From: Astrocystis sublimbata
Lineage: Eukaryota > Ascomycota > Sordariomycetes > Xylariales > Xylariaceae
Assembly: GCA_022453515.1 (NCBI GenBank)
Contig: JAJNNY010000030.1
Coordinates: forward strand, 310,001-374,000
Reading direction: 5' to 3'
DNA length: 64,000 bases
Part shown: positions 23,232 to 31,426 of the stretch, piece by piece
How positions within the stretch are numbered: the first letter of the stretch is position 1
Layout of the letters: every line of letters begins with the position of its first letter
The notes under the pieces: generated by a model
Database searches by the model: none
Seen by the model: the letters and a program-made list of their open reading frames with translations, nothing else
What the model was told of the DNA's origin: nothing
Program-made: the position numbers and the translations under genes

Positions 23232-23344
23232 GGCTGTGACTGTGAATGTTGCTGTTGTCTGGACATAGGCGAATCCGCGTGGCGAGTTCCTGCAGCACCA
23301 AAAGAAGTGTCTCTCGACGGATTATGCATCGAACTGGCAAGCAT
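22190..23344 (-). CDS. Fungal protein with an embedded MIF/tautomerase domain
   Basis: A 384-residue frame, or 360 residues if an internal 72-nt GT-AG intron (22513-22442, GTAAGT donor and CACAG acceptor) is removed; it keeps the frame, and the intervening 24 residues are Cys-rich and unlike their surroundings, so splicing is likely. Residues 30-50 include a Gln run, then a disordered basic part. Residues about 130-248 resemble the macrophage migration inhibitory factor fold: ELKTNVIVHDEFALITDL, SSIIVTVQHGLCMMFGSTFD, YTLTIHALPDL, and RHLHETLGVVPVRGLVRFE. In MIF enzymes catalysis needs Pro1 after removal of Met. Here the domain is internal and no Pro occupies that place, so tautomerase activity is doubtful. 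The C-terminus is Pro-rich (VPTPPPSNSGES, EVPPTPPDEE) and basic. ATG 23344 was used; an ATG 26 codons later (MSRQQQ) is an alternative start. Confidence 0.8.
23200..23231. repeat. (GTT)n coding microsatellite (poly-Gln)
   Basis: About ten GTT units on the plus strand, CAA on the coding strand, making the Gln run near residues 39-48 of the MIF-domain protein. Confidence 0.95.
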
Positions 23345-25302
23345 GATGGGTTTGGCTCAGGCTGGACACAGCCAGCAGCAGATGAGACTAGGTTTGACGG
23401 GAGACAATGCAGCGTAACATGCCACACCTTTGCTGAGATGGTCGAAATGTGGGCGATCGAACGGAAGGTGTAATGATATTGAGGCTGCAGGGCTGGTGAA
23501 TACGCTGGAGAGTGAATCAGTCAGAAGACTGCCCAGGGTGTTTGTTGAGAAATGAACCGAATCAATAATGCGCAGTGGTGTTGAGCGTGGTGTATTATAT
23601 CAGTAAGATGTCGTGGGATGACCAGCGCTCTATGTATTAGCGCAAGCCGTTTGTGCTGCTGCGAGGATGGAAACAATCCGTCTTGAACCACCAGCGATGG
23701 CAAGTGGAAGTAGATTGGAAGCGGAAGTGGAAGCGAATGGAGATTTCTGGCTGTTCCAGCACAAACGAGGAAGTCGTGGGCCGAGAGGAAACGTGTACGT
23801 CACACCGGAATCGTATGTAAGTCTAAGACGGCACACGAGACGAGACTTTGACGTTTCGAATGTCGGATGCACTCGTATGAACCTGTGAAGGACCGCTTTA
23901 GAATTTCTATCGTCTTACACGCTTTCTGTCTTCGAAGATATTGCCTTTGGTTGTTACAATTGAGGCAAAAGGTTGAGTATGTAGATGGCTATAGAATCGT
24001 GGTTTGCGTATGGATTGTGTTTGTAGGTTGTAGGCATCTATCTATCTCTGTCTGATGTTGTCTCATGCTGTTTGCGTGGGGTGAGTGACGAACCGTGCTG
24101 GCAAACAGCCGTCCACGTCGCACAGAGGAACATTGAAAAAGAAACACTCGTTTGATCTGCCCGTAGGTCCTGCACATAAGCGGCAGCATGCCTGGTTACG
24201 TGCAGGTCGAATACGTCGTCGATGTGAGCAAGCGAGCTCAAAGCGCATGATATGATAATATCACGGCTATTATTGCAGATCTGGAAAGCGGTTGCAGCCA
24301 TTCGGCGCAGAGAACGAGCCAAGCAGCTGCCGAATTACGACAACGCTTGACTACAGCAATTTACAATATGCGACACTGCCCAGTTTGCCCCTTCGTTCGT
24401 TCGTCTATCCAGCCATAGAGGCCTCTTGCTTACGACGCCAACCCTTCTCACCGGTGGCCACGAGATCTTCCTCAAACATGCTCGTCGTTGCCTCCCCCCA
24501 CGGCTGCGAGCAGACAATCAACACTACTATGTAGATGTAGTTAGACGTTCTCCAATACTAGAGTCGCATTCGCCTGCAGCCGTCTCGATGCGGCAACAAT
24601 ATGGCAACCCCACGTTCGAGACATTGCCTCAACTCAGCAATTGATTCGGCTCCTTCAGATGAGCACACTGTTACATAAGCCTCAGCTGGCCATGCTACTT
24701 CGCTTGGGCTTATCACGCAACACTTGCTTACCCGGATATCTAGGTGCAGATAAGGTAGGTCCTTATAAATAATAAATAGAAGATAACGTCGAGAGTCGAG
24801 ACTCAATTTCTCATCATCGGCAATTGCATACAATAAATGGTTATGATAAACGGTCAGATACCAACATAGCCTATACTAAAACACTGTCGCTATATTACGC
24901 TGCATTGCCCCCACAAGACACACACATACGTCATATGGTTACACCGGCCCTTGAACCGAACGACATTAGAAGCCCGGTGAGGCCAGGTAGATAGTAGCCA
25001 GCCAATCCACTATCTTACCAATGGCGAGGTTCGGTTCGCCCTCCAGGTCTTGTCCAATTTGATTATCAGGCCCTCGTAATAGAGCTTTGATATGGTGAAC
25101 CTACATTACACATCCTTCTGAACTCACTTGGCTTGCGCTATCTCGCACCAGGTTCGCATGCATTCGAGACCGGCATGTATCCTCGATAAGATGCACAGCA
25201 TGCGACAATGCCTCCTCTTTCCTTGGTGACGGGCAGGTTCTCTGCCTGAGTATCTCCCATCCCAGGGAGGTTTTCTTATTTTACCCACAAAGAAAAAAGC
25301 CC
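23345..25302. other. Intergenic region, no supported gene
   Basis: About 2 kb between the MIF-domain gene start and the stop of the SRPK-like gene. Only short frames without domains are present. The part next to 23345 presumably carries the promoter of the MIF-domain gene and the part next to 25302 the 3' end of the kinase gene. Confidence 0.5.
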
Positions 25303-26933
25303 TTATTCAATGCTTGCTTCACTTTCGTCGGTAACCGGGTCGGGTTTCTTATTTCCTGTAAAAGGATGGAAGTACATTTGCATGGCAGTACCGCGCTCCT
25401 CGGGAAGCCAACACATGCAACAATCCATCCAGCTGACGAATGTTTCCTTCTCCTCTCCGGTCATAGCGCCCGCGAGAGCATCAAATGAAGTTGCTGGCGG
25501 TAGAGGCACGGGACCTTTCCATTGTCCTAAATTGGTTGTCAACAGTCAAGCAGGCGCATGCGGGAATGGGGTCGGGGTATTACTGACCGTCCTGACTCCA
25601 AAACTTTGCTGTTTTCTCGCTCCTTGCGAGGAATTCAGGAGGCGGTGGGCCAAAGAGAGCCGTCATGGCAGCGAGGTGGTGCGCATCATTCTGCTCCTGA
25701 GATTCATGGTCGTAGATGCGGAACAGAGGCTCTTTCTCGAGAAGGTCCCAGGCCTGTCATGTGAGTGTTAGCTCTGCAAAGATAAACACAAAACGGAACA
25801 GGTTGCGAAACAGAGGCGGAGGTTCCATACTAAAATTCCCGAACTCCAAACATCTACAGAATTGTCCCATTCCATATCAAGAATAACCTCTGGTGCACGG
25901 TATTGGGCGGGCATGGCGAACCCACGGTGCTTTTCACCTATCCGGGCATGTCCCAAGTCGCAGATTGTAAGGGGACCGCGTCCTCCCCACATCATCCGAG
26001 AGCCATGAATGACACGGTCGTCGGCTTGCTTTCTTTGGGTTGGAGTACTCAGCTCAACTTCTTCCATTTCAGCCATTATGGAGTTATCCTCCAGGGCGAT
26101 GAGGAGGTTGTCCAAGTGTAGATCTATTCGCTGGTTACTCTCATATTCTACATTGAGCTCATTTATGATTCGTTCAACTTACCAGTATGAATCACATTCA
26201 TATCGTGAAGGTACATCAATCCCATCATAATGTGACTCATGGCGCTCTTAACGAAATCCAGAGAAAACCGCTTGCCTTTGAGTGCCCCCCGAAATTTCGA
26301 AAGACTCATCGCCAGAGGAGTTATGACGAAAACGTCATGGTCCCCGTAAGGGCCTTTTAGTATGAAATTCTCCTTCAGCTGGCGTATATGTTTCGTGCAC
26401 ATGGCAGCAAATGCTTCATCATCGGGTGGGGTTTCATCTAGGTATTGATATATTTCGAGTTCATGGTTATGCGGCAGAGAATTGATGTGGACTTTGAGTG
26501 CCCAGTATTGTTGATCCCACAGATCACGAGCGAGCCATACAGTTGAGGTGGTTCCAAATCCGAGCTTCGACACAACTTGATAGTGGCCATGAACGACTTG
26601 GCCGAGATAAATAGGGTAATATTCCTCCTTCTTATAGAAAGGCAATGTCTCTTCTTCAAACTTGATAGACGGGTCCTCCAGTTTGAATCCCATCGACGGG
26701 AACTTGCGCGGCCCGCCCTCTGAGGGTGGCCCTCGGGGTGGTCCGGAGGAGACCCTTCGTACAGAGCCCATTATTTTTGACTGCGGTAACACAGGAGATG
26801 AAGAGGCTGAGCGTAAAGCAGTGCGGGAAAGCGAGGGGCGGAACGCTCTGTAAGCGAACATCTCGAGACCGAATTGATGAGATGTAGTTGTTGTTACTGA
26901 GAACTGTGAGGGAAGTGGGTAACGGTAACACAT
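25303..26933 (-). CDS. SRPK-like serine/threonine protein kinase
   Basis: A CMGC/SRPK-like kinase; typical members phosphorylate SR-rich splicing proteins, but fungi have many divergent copies of unknown substrate. Four exons (26933-26183, 26123-25831, 25753-25588, 25526-25303; introns 59, 77 and 61 nt) encode about 477 residues. The signature N-lobe opening EEYYPIYLGQVVHGHYQVV is present, then the Gly loop LGFGTTSTVWLARD and WALKVH with the ATP-binding Lys. The catalytic loop, formed across intron 1, reads HTDLHLDNLL, so the usual Lys two residues after the catalytic Asp is His. DFG is DLG (ICDLGHAR). APE is intact (QYRAPEVIL), then VDVWSSGIL and the C-lobe ending in an Asp/Glu-rich tail. 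The long intervening spacer of classical SRPKs is short. The first 50 residues could be a mitochondrial-type leader; ATGs at codons 25 and 55 are alternative starts. Divergent from the hydrolase gene at 27120. Confidence 0.88.
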
Positions 26934-27119
26934 GCGGACGCTAATCGCGACTGTTGGCTTGTTGCATGCATGCAGTTGGTGGGGTGAGGACCTGAGGTAT
27001 TGAGATGCTGGCCTATCCTATCCTAGGTATCTGGTGTCACAGGTCACAACATACAACCTGACAGTAACTCTTTTCCTACTCTGATACGAATATCCAACTC
27101 AGGATCGACGATTTCCAAA
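26934..27119. promoter_or_regulatory. Short bidirectional intergenic promoter region
   Basis: Only 186 bases separate the start codons of the SRPK-like kinase (minus) and the thioesterase-like hydrolase (plus). Both promoters and 5' leaders must lie here or overlap coding sequence. No TATA box stands out. The true kinase start may be further inside, which would enlarge the region by about 70 or 160 bases. Confidence 0.6.
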
Positions 27120-27884
27120 ATGGCCAGCGATACCATATGCACAGTTGGACCCAAAGCTGCGCACACGCACACGGTAATATTCCTGCATGGCCGTGACAGC
27201 AACTGCAGGGAGTTTGCCTCCGAGCTCTTTGAAAGCGAGGCCTCCGAACCAGCTAACCAACCGCGAACGCTGCCAGACCTGTTACCGGGCATCAGATGGG
27301 TATTTCCCAGCGCCCCGATACTGCAGTCCGAACGCTTTGGCACAGACATGTCGCAATGGTTCGACATGTGGTCCGTCGAGAACCCGGCAGAACGCCCGGA
27401 GCTGCAACTTCCTGGTCTGCAGCAGAGCGTCGAACAAATCCTCCGAGTCATCAAACAAGAAGAGATGTTAGTTCCATCAGAAAGAGTATTCCTTGCTGGG
27501 ATCAGTCAAGGCTTCGCGACCGCCATAGCCGTCTTTTTCGCTGCTGCTGCGCCAAAGAGGTTCGCCGGTTTAATAGGACTGTGTAGCTGGATGCCGGCCG
27601 CATTACACGCGGAGGATTTCCAGAGCTTCGAAGACACATCGGATGGTGATAAATCGAGTCGCAGCACACCTGTTTTCCTCGGTCACTCCGTAGATGACGA
27701 GGTCGTGCCGATCAGAAACGGCAGAGACCTCAGGGATGCCCTTCGGTCACGGCTGCTTCAAGTCGAGTGGAGGGAATATGAAGATGGCGGGCATTGGGTC
27801 AATGAACCTCAGGGCGTGGATGATATTGCTCGCCTCATAAACAGTCGCATGCTTGACAAGTCCTTGGAGCGATCTCAAGGATGA
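27120..27884 (+). CDS. Acyl-protein thioesterase / phospholipase-carboxylesterase family hydrolase
   Basis: An intronless alpha/beta hydrolase of 254 residues in the phospholipase/carboxylesterase family that includes acyl-protein thioesterase 1, which removes palmitate from proteins. Visible elements are the HTVIFLHGRDSN strand-loop with the oxyanion motif, the GISQGFAT nucleophile elbow with Ser129, Asp192 or Asp193 in GHSVDDEVVP, and His225 in EDGGHWV, so the whole catalytic triad is present. RWVFPSAP and a SQWFDMW motif are typical of the family. Compared with APT1 (about 225-240 residues) it has a slightly longer insertion after the first strand and after the Ser elbow. Filamentous fungi often have several such paralogues besides APT1; this looks like one of them rather than APT1 itself. 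No signal peptide is evident, so it is probably cytosolic. Confidence 0.88.
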   Translation: MASDTICTVGPKAAHTHTVIFLHGRDSNCREFASELFESEASEPANQPRTLPDLLPGIRWVFPSAPILQSERFGTDMSQWFDMWSVENPAERPELQLPGLQQSVEQILRVIKQEEMLVPSERVFLAGISQGFATAIAVFFAAAAPKRFAGLIGLCSWMPAALHAEDFQSFEDTSDGDKSSRSTPVFLGHSVDDEVVPIRNGRDLRDALRSRLLQVEWREYEDGGHWVNEPQGVDDIARLINSRMLDKSLERSQG

Positions 27885-28442
27885 ATTGAGAGTGCAGCGT
27901 CGTCCCACTCATCGAATACTAAAGTAATTGTTTTGTTGGTGATTGCTTGATATGCGTGATACACTACGTAATTCTCGTTGTTCTTACCTAGGTAGAAGGA
28001 ACGTAGCCAATGTTGTATATACACAAATACTCAACTGCTGCCTTCCGTCATGAGCCAGTTGATTTGTACCGGAAAGTGCGTAAACTTTGAATCTTTAATT
28101 GCCTATTCTCTCACACTCACTTGAAGTAGGTGCCACACAAGAATTCATACATGCGAGGGCAGGAGCCAGGCTATGTCAGGTGACCTACCTTCTGTACAAA
28201 ACTCCAAGGCCCTTGGACTTCCACCCTTCTTTTCCTTCCTTCTGCAGAGACACAATACAGAATCAGGTCTCCCACACACCTTTGAGGTACCACTCTCAGT
28301 GGCACGAGACCTTTGTGTATACGCGAGCCCTAACAATACACTTCCCCAACCAAGGTACTGAATGCAGTGTTGATGCACTTGCGTTCGAAGCAATCAATCG
28401 GCTTTTCTCTCACAAAGGTACGTTATCCCTAGCCTAGACTTA

Positions 28443-28708
28443 GGACACTGTCCTTTAGGGACAGTGTCCTTCTATCAAGTGCCCCCTCCATAAAAAAATG
28501 ATGACGACCTCGTCATCTAGTCAATAGGAAAAGCCAAGTACAGATGGGGCTGATGTTCTGCCATGATGGGTTGTTCCTCTTCCTGCTGATCTTAGTCTAT
28601 CGAGCATCCGACGTCCTTCCTTGATCTCAGTCCATCCTGCTAATCTTGGTTCATCAAGCACCCGACATCCTTCCGGGTCTGACTTAGTGTTTTCGAGGAG
28701 TTCGAAGA
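28443..28708 (+). repeat. Diverged mobile-element fragment, copy A (two hairpins plus coding remnant)
   Basis: This matches in inverted orientation the block at 44611-44920. From the left it has a perfect hairpin (28443-28469: 11-bp arms, 5-base loop), then TTCTATCAAGTGCCCCC, a second hairpin (28500-28517: 8-bp arms, 2-base loop), then a minus-strand reading frame whose visible core FELLENTKSD and RVLDEPR corresponds to FELLESTKPD and RVLDGPR of copy B. Shared hairpins plus shared coding text point to a dispersed mobile element. The class is not clear from what is left. Confidence 0.8.
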
Positions 28709-28916
28709 CTACTACTCCTATTTTTATCATTGATCCACGCAAGAACCGCTGTATCCAGTACGAGGAAATGACTCCCCTACAGAAAGACCATTACATCAAG
28801 CTCGATCCCTGGCCTTGCGCCTACTTTGAGACCACTGATGTGCCAAACTGTTAGTCAAGCTACCCAGGTACGGTTTCGGTTTCCTAACTGTATTCGACAC
28901 TCCAAGAGTCCCGAGG

Positions 28917-29157
28917 TCCTAATACTTATGTCTTTCCTACGTCTAGCGAATCTCTACCTCCTTTAACTATCATAACTCTCGATTATACAAGCATTAAGGA
29001 TGAGAGGCTTGCCCGCAATGCTTAGAGGAACTACCCCGAGTACATCATTCGTGGGAATGTCTTGCGCGGCAGCACGACTGTTCTCTCCTCCTCACCCTCC
29101 TCCCCCCCTCTCCGGCTACGGTCACGCACTAGGCCACGAGCGAGCGCGAAGGAAAAC
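28917..29157 (+). pseudogene. Broken open frame of unknown origin
   Basis: A plus-strand frame reads in a protein-like way from about 28917 (PNTYVFPTSSESLPPL, then TIITLDYTSIKDERLARN), is cut by a TAG at 29022-29024, and then resumes in the same frame (RNYPEYIIRGNVLRGST) to another stop near 29155. The TAG could be a CAG altered by C-to-T change, as repeat-induced mutation would produce, but this is inference. No family was recognised. An unrelated frame at 29255-29806 (183 codons, with repeated KQ-rich units near 29510-29560) follows; it is hydrophobic in its centre and not convincing as a gene. Confidence 0.35.
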
Positions 29158-29969
29158 GTAAGGGTAAGCGGGACCATCAGGCGTCGAATGAGATACAGAC
29201 TGTACTGATGAAATCCAGGGCCGATATTTTCCAAACCTCGTCCACCTGTTTGAGGTGAACGATTGGATCTGGGAATATTTCGATCCGAAGAGATGTACGA
29301 CCATGGAGACGAGGCCCGCCGCTGCTCTGCCTAGCGCCGGCGTCGTCATCGCCGCCACGCACTGGGTCTGGCCGTTCGTTGCGGCTGCGCTGTGGGACGT
29401 AGCCGAGGCAGTCGGCGGGTTCGTCGCCCTCGTTGCCTGCCTCAGAGGCCTCGCCCGCCTCGTGAACTGGGTGGCCGTCCGCATTGCCAACGCCACCGCT
29501 TTTGACGTCAAGCAACCCATTGTCAAGCAACCTGTCGCGAAGCAAACTGTTGTGAAACAGAAAACAATTTATTCACAGGCTATACAATGTTTATCCAAAA
29601 TCTTCGACATTGATTATACATCCTTTATTACCCCGTTAAGCCAAGGACACTCCAACCTTATCATACTTCTCTCTATCCCGACGATCTCACGGCCCAAGCT
29701 CCAGGCTCTCGTCTATTGTGCTATCCCGCCTGTACCACCGCCAACGAACCAGACAGTTGGTAGTGGTGGGTGGCCTAGATATGCCATGCCCCTATACACC
29801 CCTTAAACACCGGAAAGGATTTTGTCTGCACTTCGGACGGTGGTAATGCAATACAATGGGGATGGGGTCGTCGCCTAGGAAGCGGTACCAATAGAGATCC
29901 AAAAAAGTCCTCGCCGAGACGTGTCGGTATGCGGTCGTTCTGCACGATATTGTGAGGACACTGGGGTTA

Positions 29970-30062
29970 AGGGAAAGGAGAAGAATGAGGAAGAGAAGAG
30001 GGAAGAAGAGAAGAAGAAGGGGGAAGAGAAAAAGAAGGAAAAGGAGGAAGAGGCGTGGGAGG
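29970..30062 (+). repeat. Purine-rich (GA/GAA) tract
   Basis: About 90 bases of almost pure purine on the plus strand (GGGAAAGGAGAAGAATGAGG and onward). It lies 50 bases upstream of a TATAAATA sequence. It may be a simple-sequence tract, or the remains of a polypurine tract beside a long terminal repeat. Confidence 0.7.
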
Positions 30063-30108
30063 GCACTGGGTAATGCACACACAGCTGCCATACAACTGTA
30101 TCTGGATC

Positions 30109-30117
30109 TATAAATAC
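30109..30117 (+). promoter_or_regulatory. TATAAATA box candidate
   Basis: CTATAAATACCC followed by a pyrimidine-rich stretch (CTTCCTCCTTCTTG) resembles a Pol II core promoter, possibly inside a decayed long terminal repeat. No downstream gene is intact, and a short frame follows (about 30205-30300) with no recognised domain. Confidence 0.3.
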
Positions 30118-30715
30118 CCAGTGCCATCCTAAACTTCCTCCTTCTTGTTGTTGTTCCCCTTAAGCCACGTTCCTCACAACACACTCGTTTTGTGCAGAAC
30201 AACCGCTTACCAACATATCTTGGAACCCAAGTTACTTAGAAGTGTTGAAAATGATCCGGGTAGAAGCATTCGCCAATCTAGATTGCGTGTGAATTATGGA
30301 TAATTAGATCGGTTAGGTTACAATCAAGCAGCTTATAGCAGTGATTACACCTTCCTTATTGCCCCGTTATTCGGTTAGAGGGCGTGTCATCTTCCACATG
30401 ACAATCTTGCCCATCTCATTCATATAGCGAGTGATACTCTCGTCGATGACTGAGTTCAAGATAGCCAAGGTGAAGACAGAGGTGAGGTGGGAGCAGGTCT
30501 CTCATCCATTGTGCTGCGGCTCACGGTTCTCACCCCTAGGTGCAGGCAGTTAAGTCGCTCGACTTGACAACGTTCTGGTCGAAGGAGGGTCAGGATCCGT
30601 TAAAATTCTCCAGTTTGGTCAAAAAGGGGCGTGTACAGCGGCTTGATGAGGTCGCTGGGGGGCGAGGGGTGGGTAAGTGGGTAAGACGATGGGACTCCCT
30701 GACTCGAGTTCATTC

Positions 30716-30893
30716 GCGGTGACGAAGTCGCTGTTGTGCTTGCGGCCTCTGAGGCCCACCGTTTCGCTGTTGCTGGCGCTGCCTTTCGCCTGCTACAAGG
30801 GTTCTGTCCAACTCGGTGATTTGCGCCTCGCTGAGATGGCTGTTCATTCGTTGGATCTCGTCTCTGTCCGCTATCTTGGTGCTCGGTTGGGAG
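30716..30893 (-). pseudogene. Coiled-coil coding fragment, possibly one exon of a decayed gene
   Basis: On the minus strand, a possible ACTAG acceptor near 30894 opens into a charged, Gln-rich reading frame (IADRDEIQRMNSHLSEAQ, TELDRTLVAGERQRQQQR) ending at a TGA near 30716. A second fragment further along the same strand (AILNSVIDESITRYMNEM, MWKMTRPLTE) stops at 30367. Both look like real protein text but no start, intact upstream exon or family could be found. They may come from the mobile element marked by the repeated motif nearby. Confidence 0.3.
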
Positions 30894-31426
30894 TCTAGTA
30901 ATGACTTTAAAGACGATTCTTAACCCAAGTGTCTTGACATTAGGTATGTCTTCCTTATTACCCCGATATTCGGCTGGTTGAAGCACGCGAGGGCATGACG
31001 ACGTCTTTGTCGTTGTTCTAGTAGAATACGACATGATATAGCACAACATATGATTCATCGCTTCTGTTCTTTTCATTGTTTAAAATCTTCAGGAATTTCA
31101 TATTTCATTGGTATCGTTCAGGAAGGCAAGAGAGACATGACAATCGCTAGCAATGCAAAAAACGTGACCCGTACATGAACGATGATCTCTTCCTCTTCCA
31201 CTTCTTCTTCCAGATCATGCAGTGTGGTATCCGGTCGCTTTTTATACAATGAACAAAACCCCGACCCCTATTCCTCCCCCATCCCTCGAATTTGCGCTTA
31301 CTTCTTTCCTCAGCTGAAGAGGGCGATTCGACACTCATAACCATGATTCTTGGCCTTCTTCTTCTCATCTCTCGTTCTCATTTTGATTTTGGTATTGTAA
31401 AGGGGACCGACTGACAGACAGGCTGA

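Larger units (their letters stand above)
29623..30977. repeat. Three spaced copies of a CTTATTACCCCG-type motif
   Basis: The copies are at about 29623-29638, 30350-30378 and 30949-30977. The second and third match over about 28 bases (CTTCCTTATTxCCCCGxTATTCGG); the first matches over about 16. Spacings are roughly 730 and 600 bases. Read on the minus strand, the motif encodes RGNKE in the second and third copies, next to short coding-like fragments. This may reflect a duplicated mobile-element border. Confidence 0.6.
27885..31426. other. Repeat-derived, gene-poor region with broken coding remnants
   Basis: About 3.5 kb between the hydrolase and lectin genes. It contains copy A of a diverged element (28443-28708), a broken plus-strand frame at about 28917-29157, three copies of a 20-30 base motif, a purine tract, a TATAAATA site and minus-strand coding-like fragments ending at 30367 and near 30716. 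No intact gene could be assembled. Frequent TA-containing stops inside otherwise protein-like frames fit decay of mobile DNA. The family of the source element was not recognised. Confidence 0.5.

Noticed and set aside
29255..29806. A 183-codon plus-strand frame in the repeat-derived region
   Set aside because: It has a hydrophobic centre and KQ-rich repeats but no homology I can recognise, no start context and decayed surroundings; mentioned only in the pseudogene entry.
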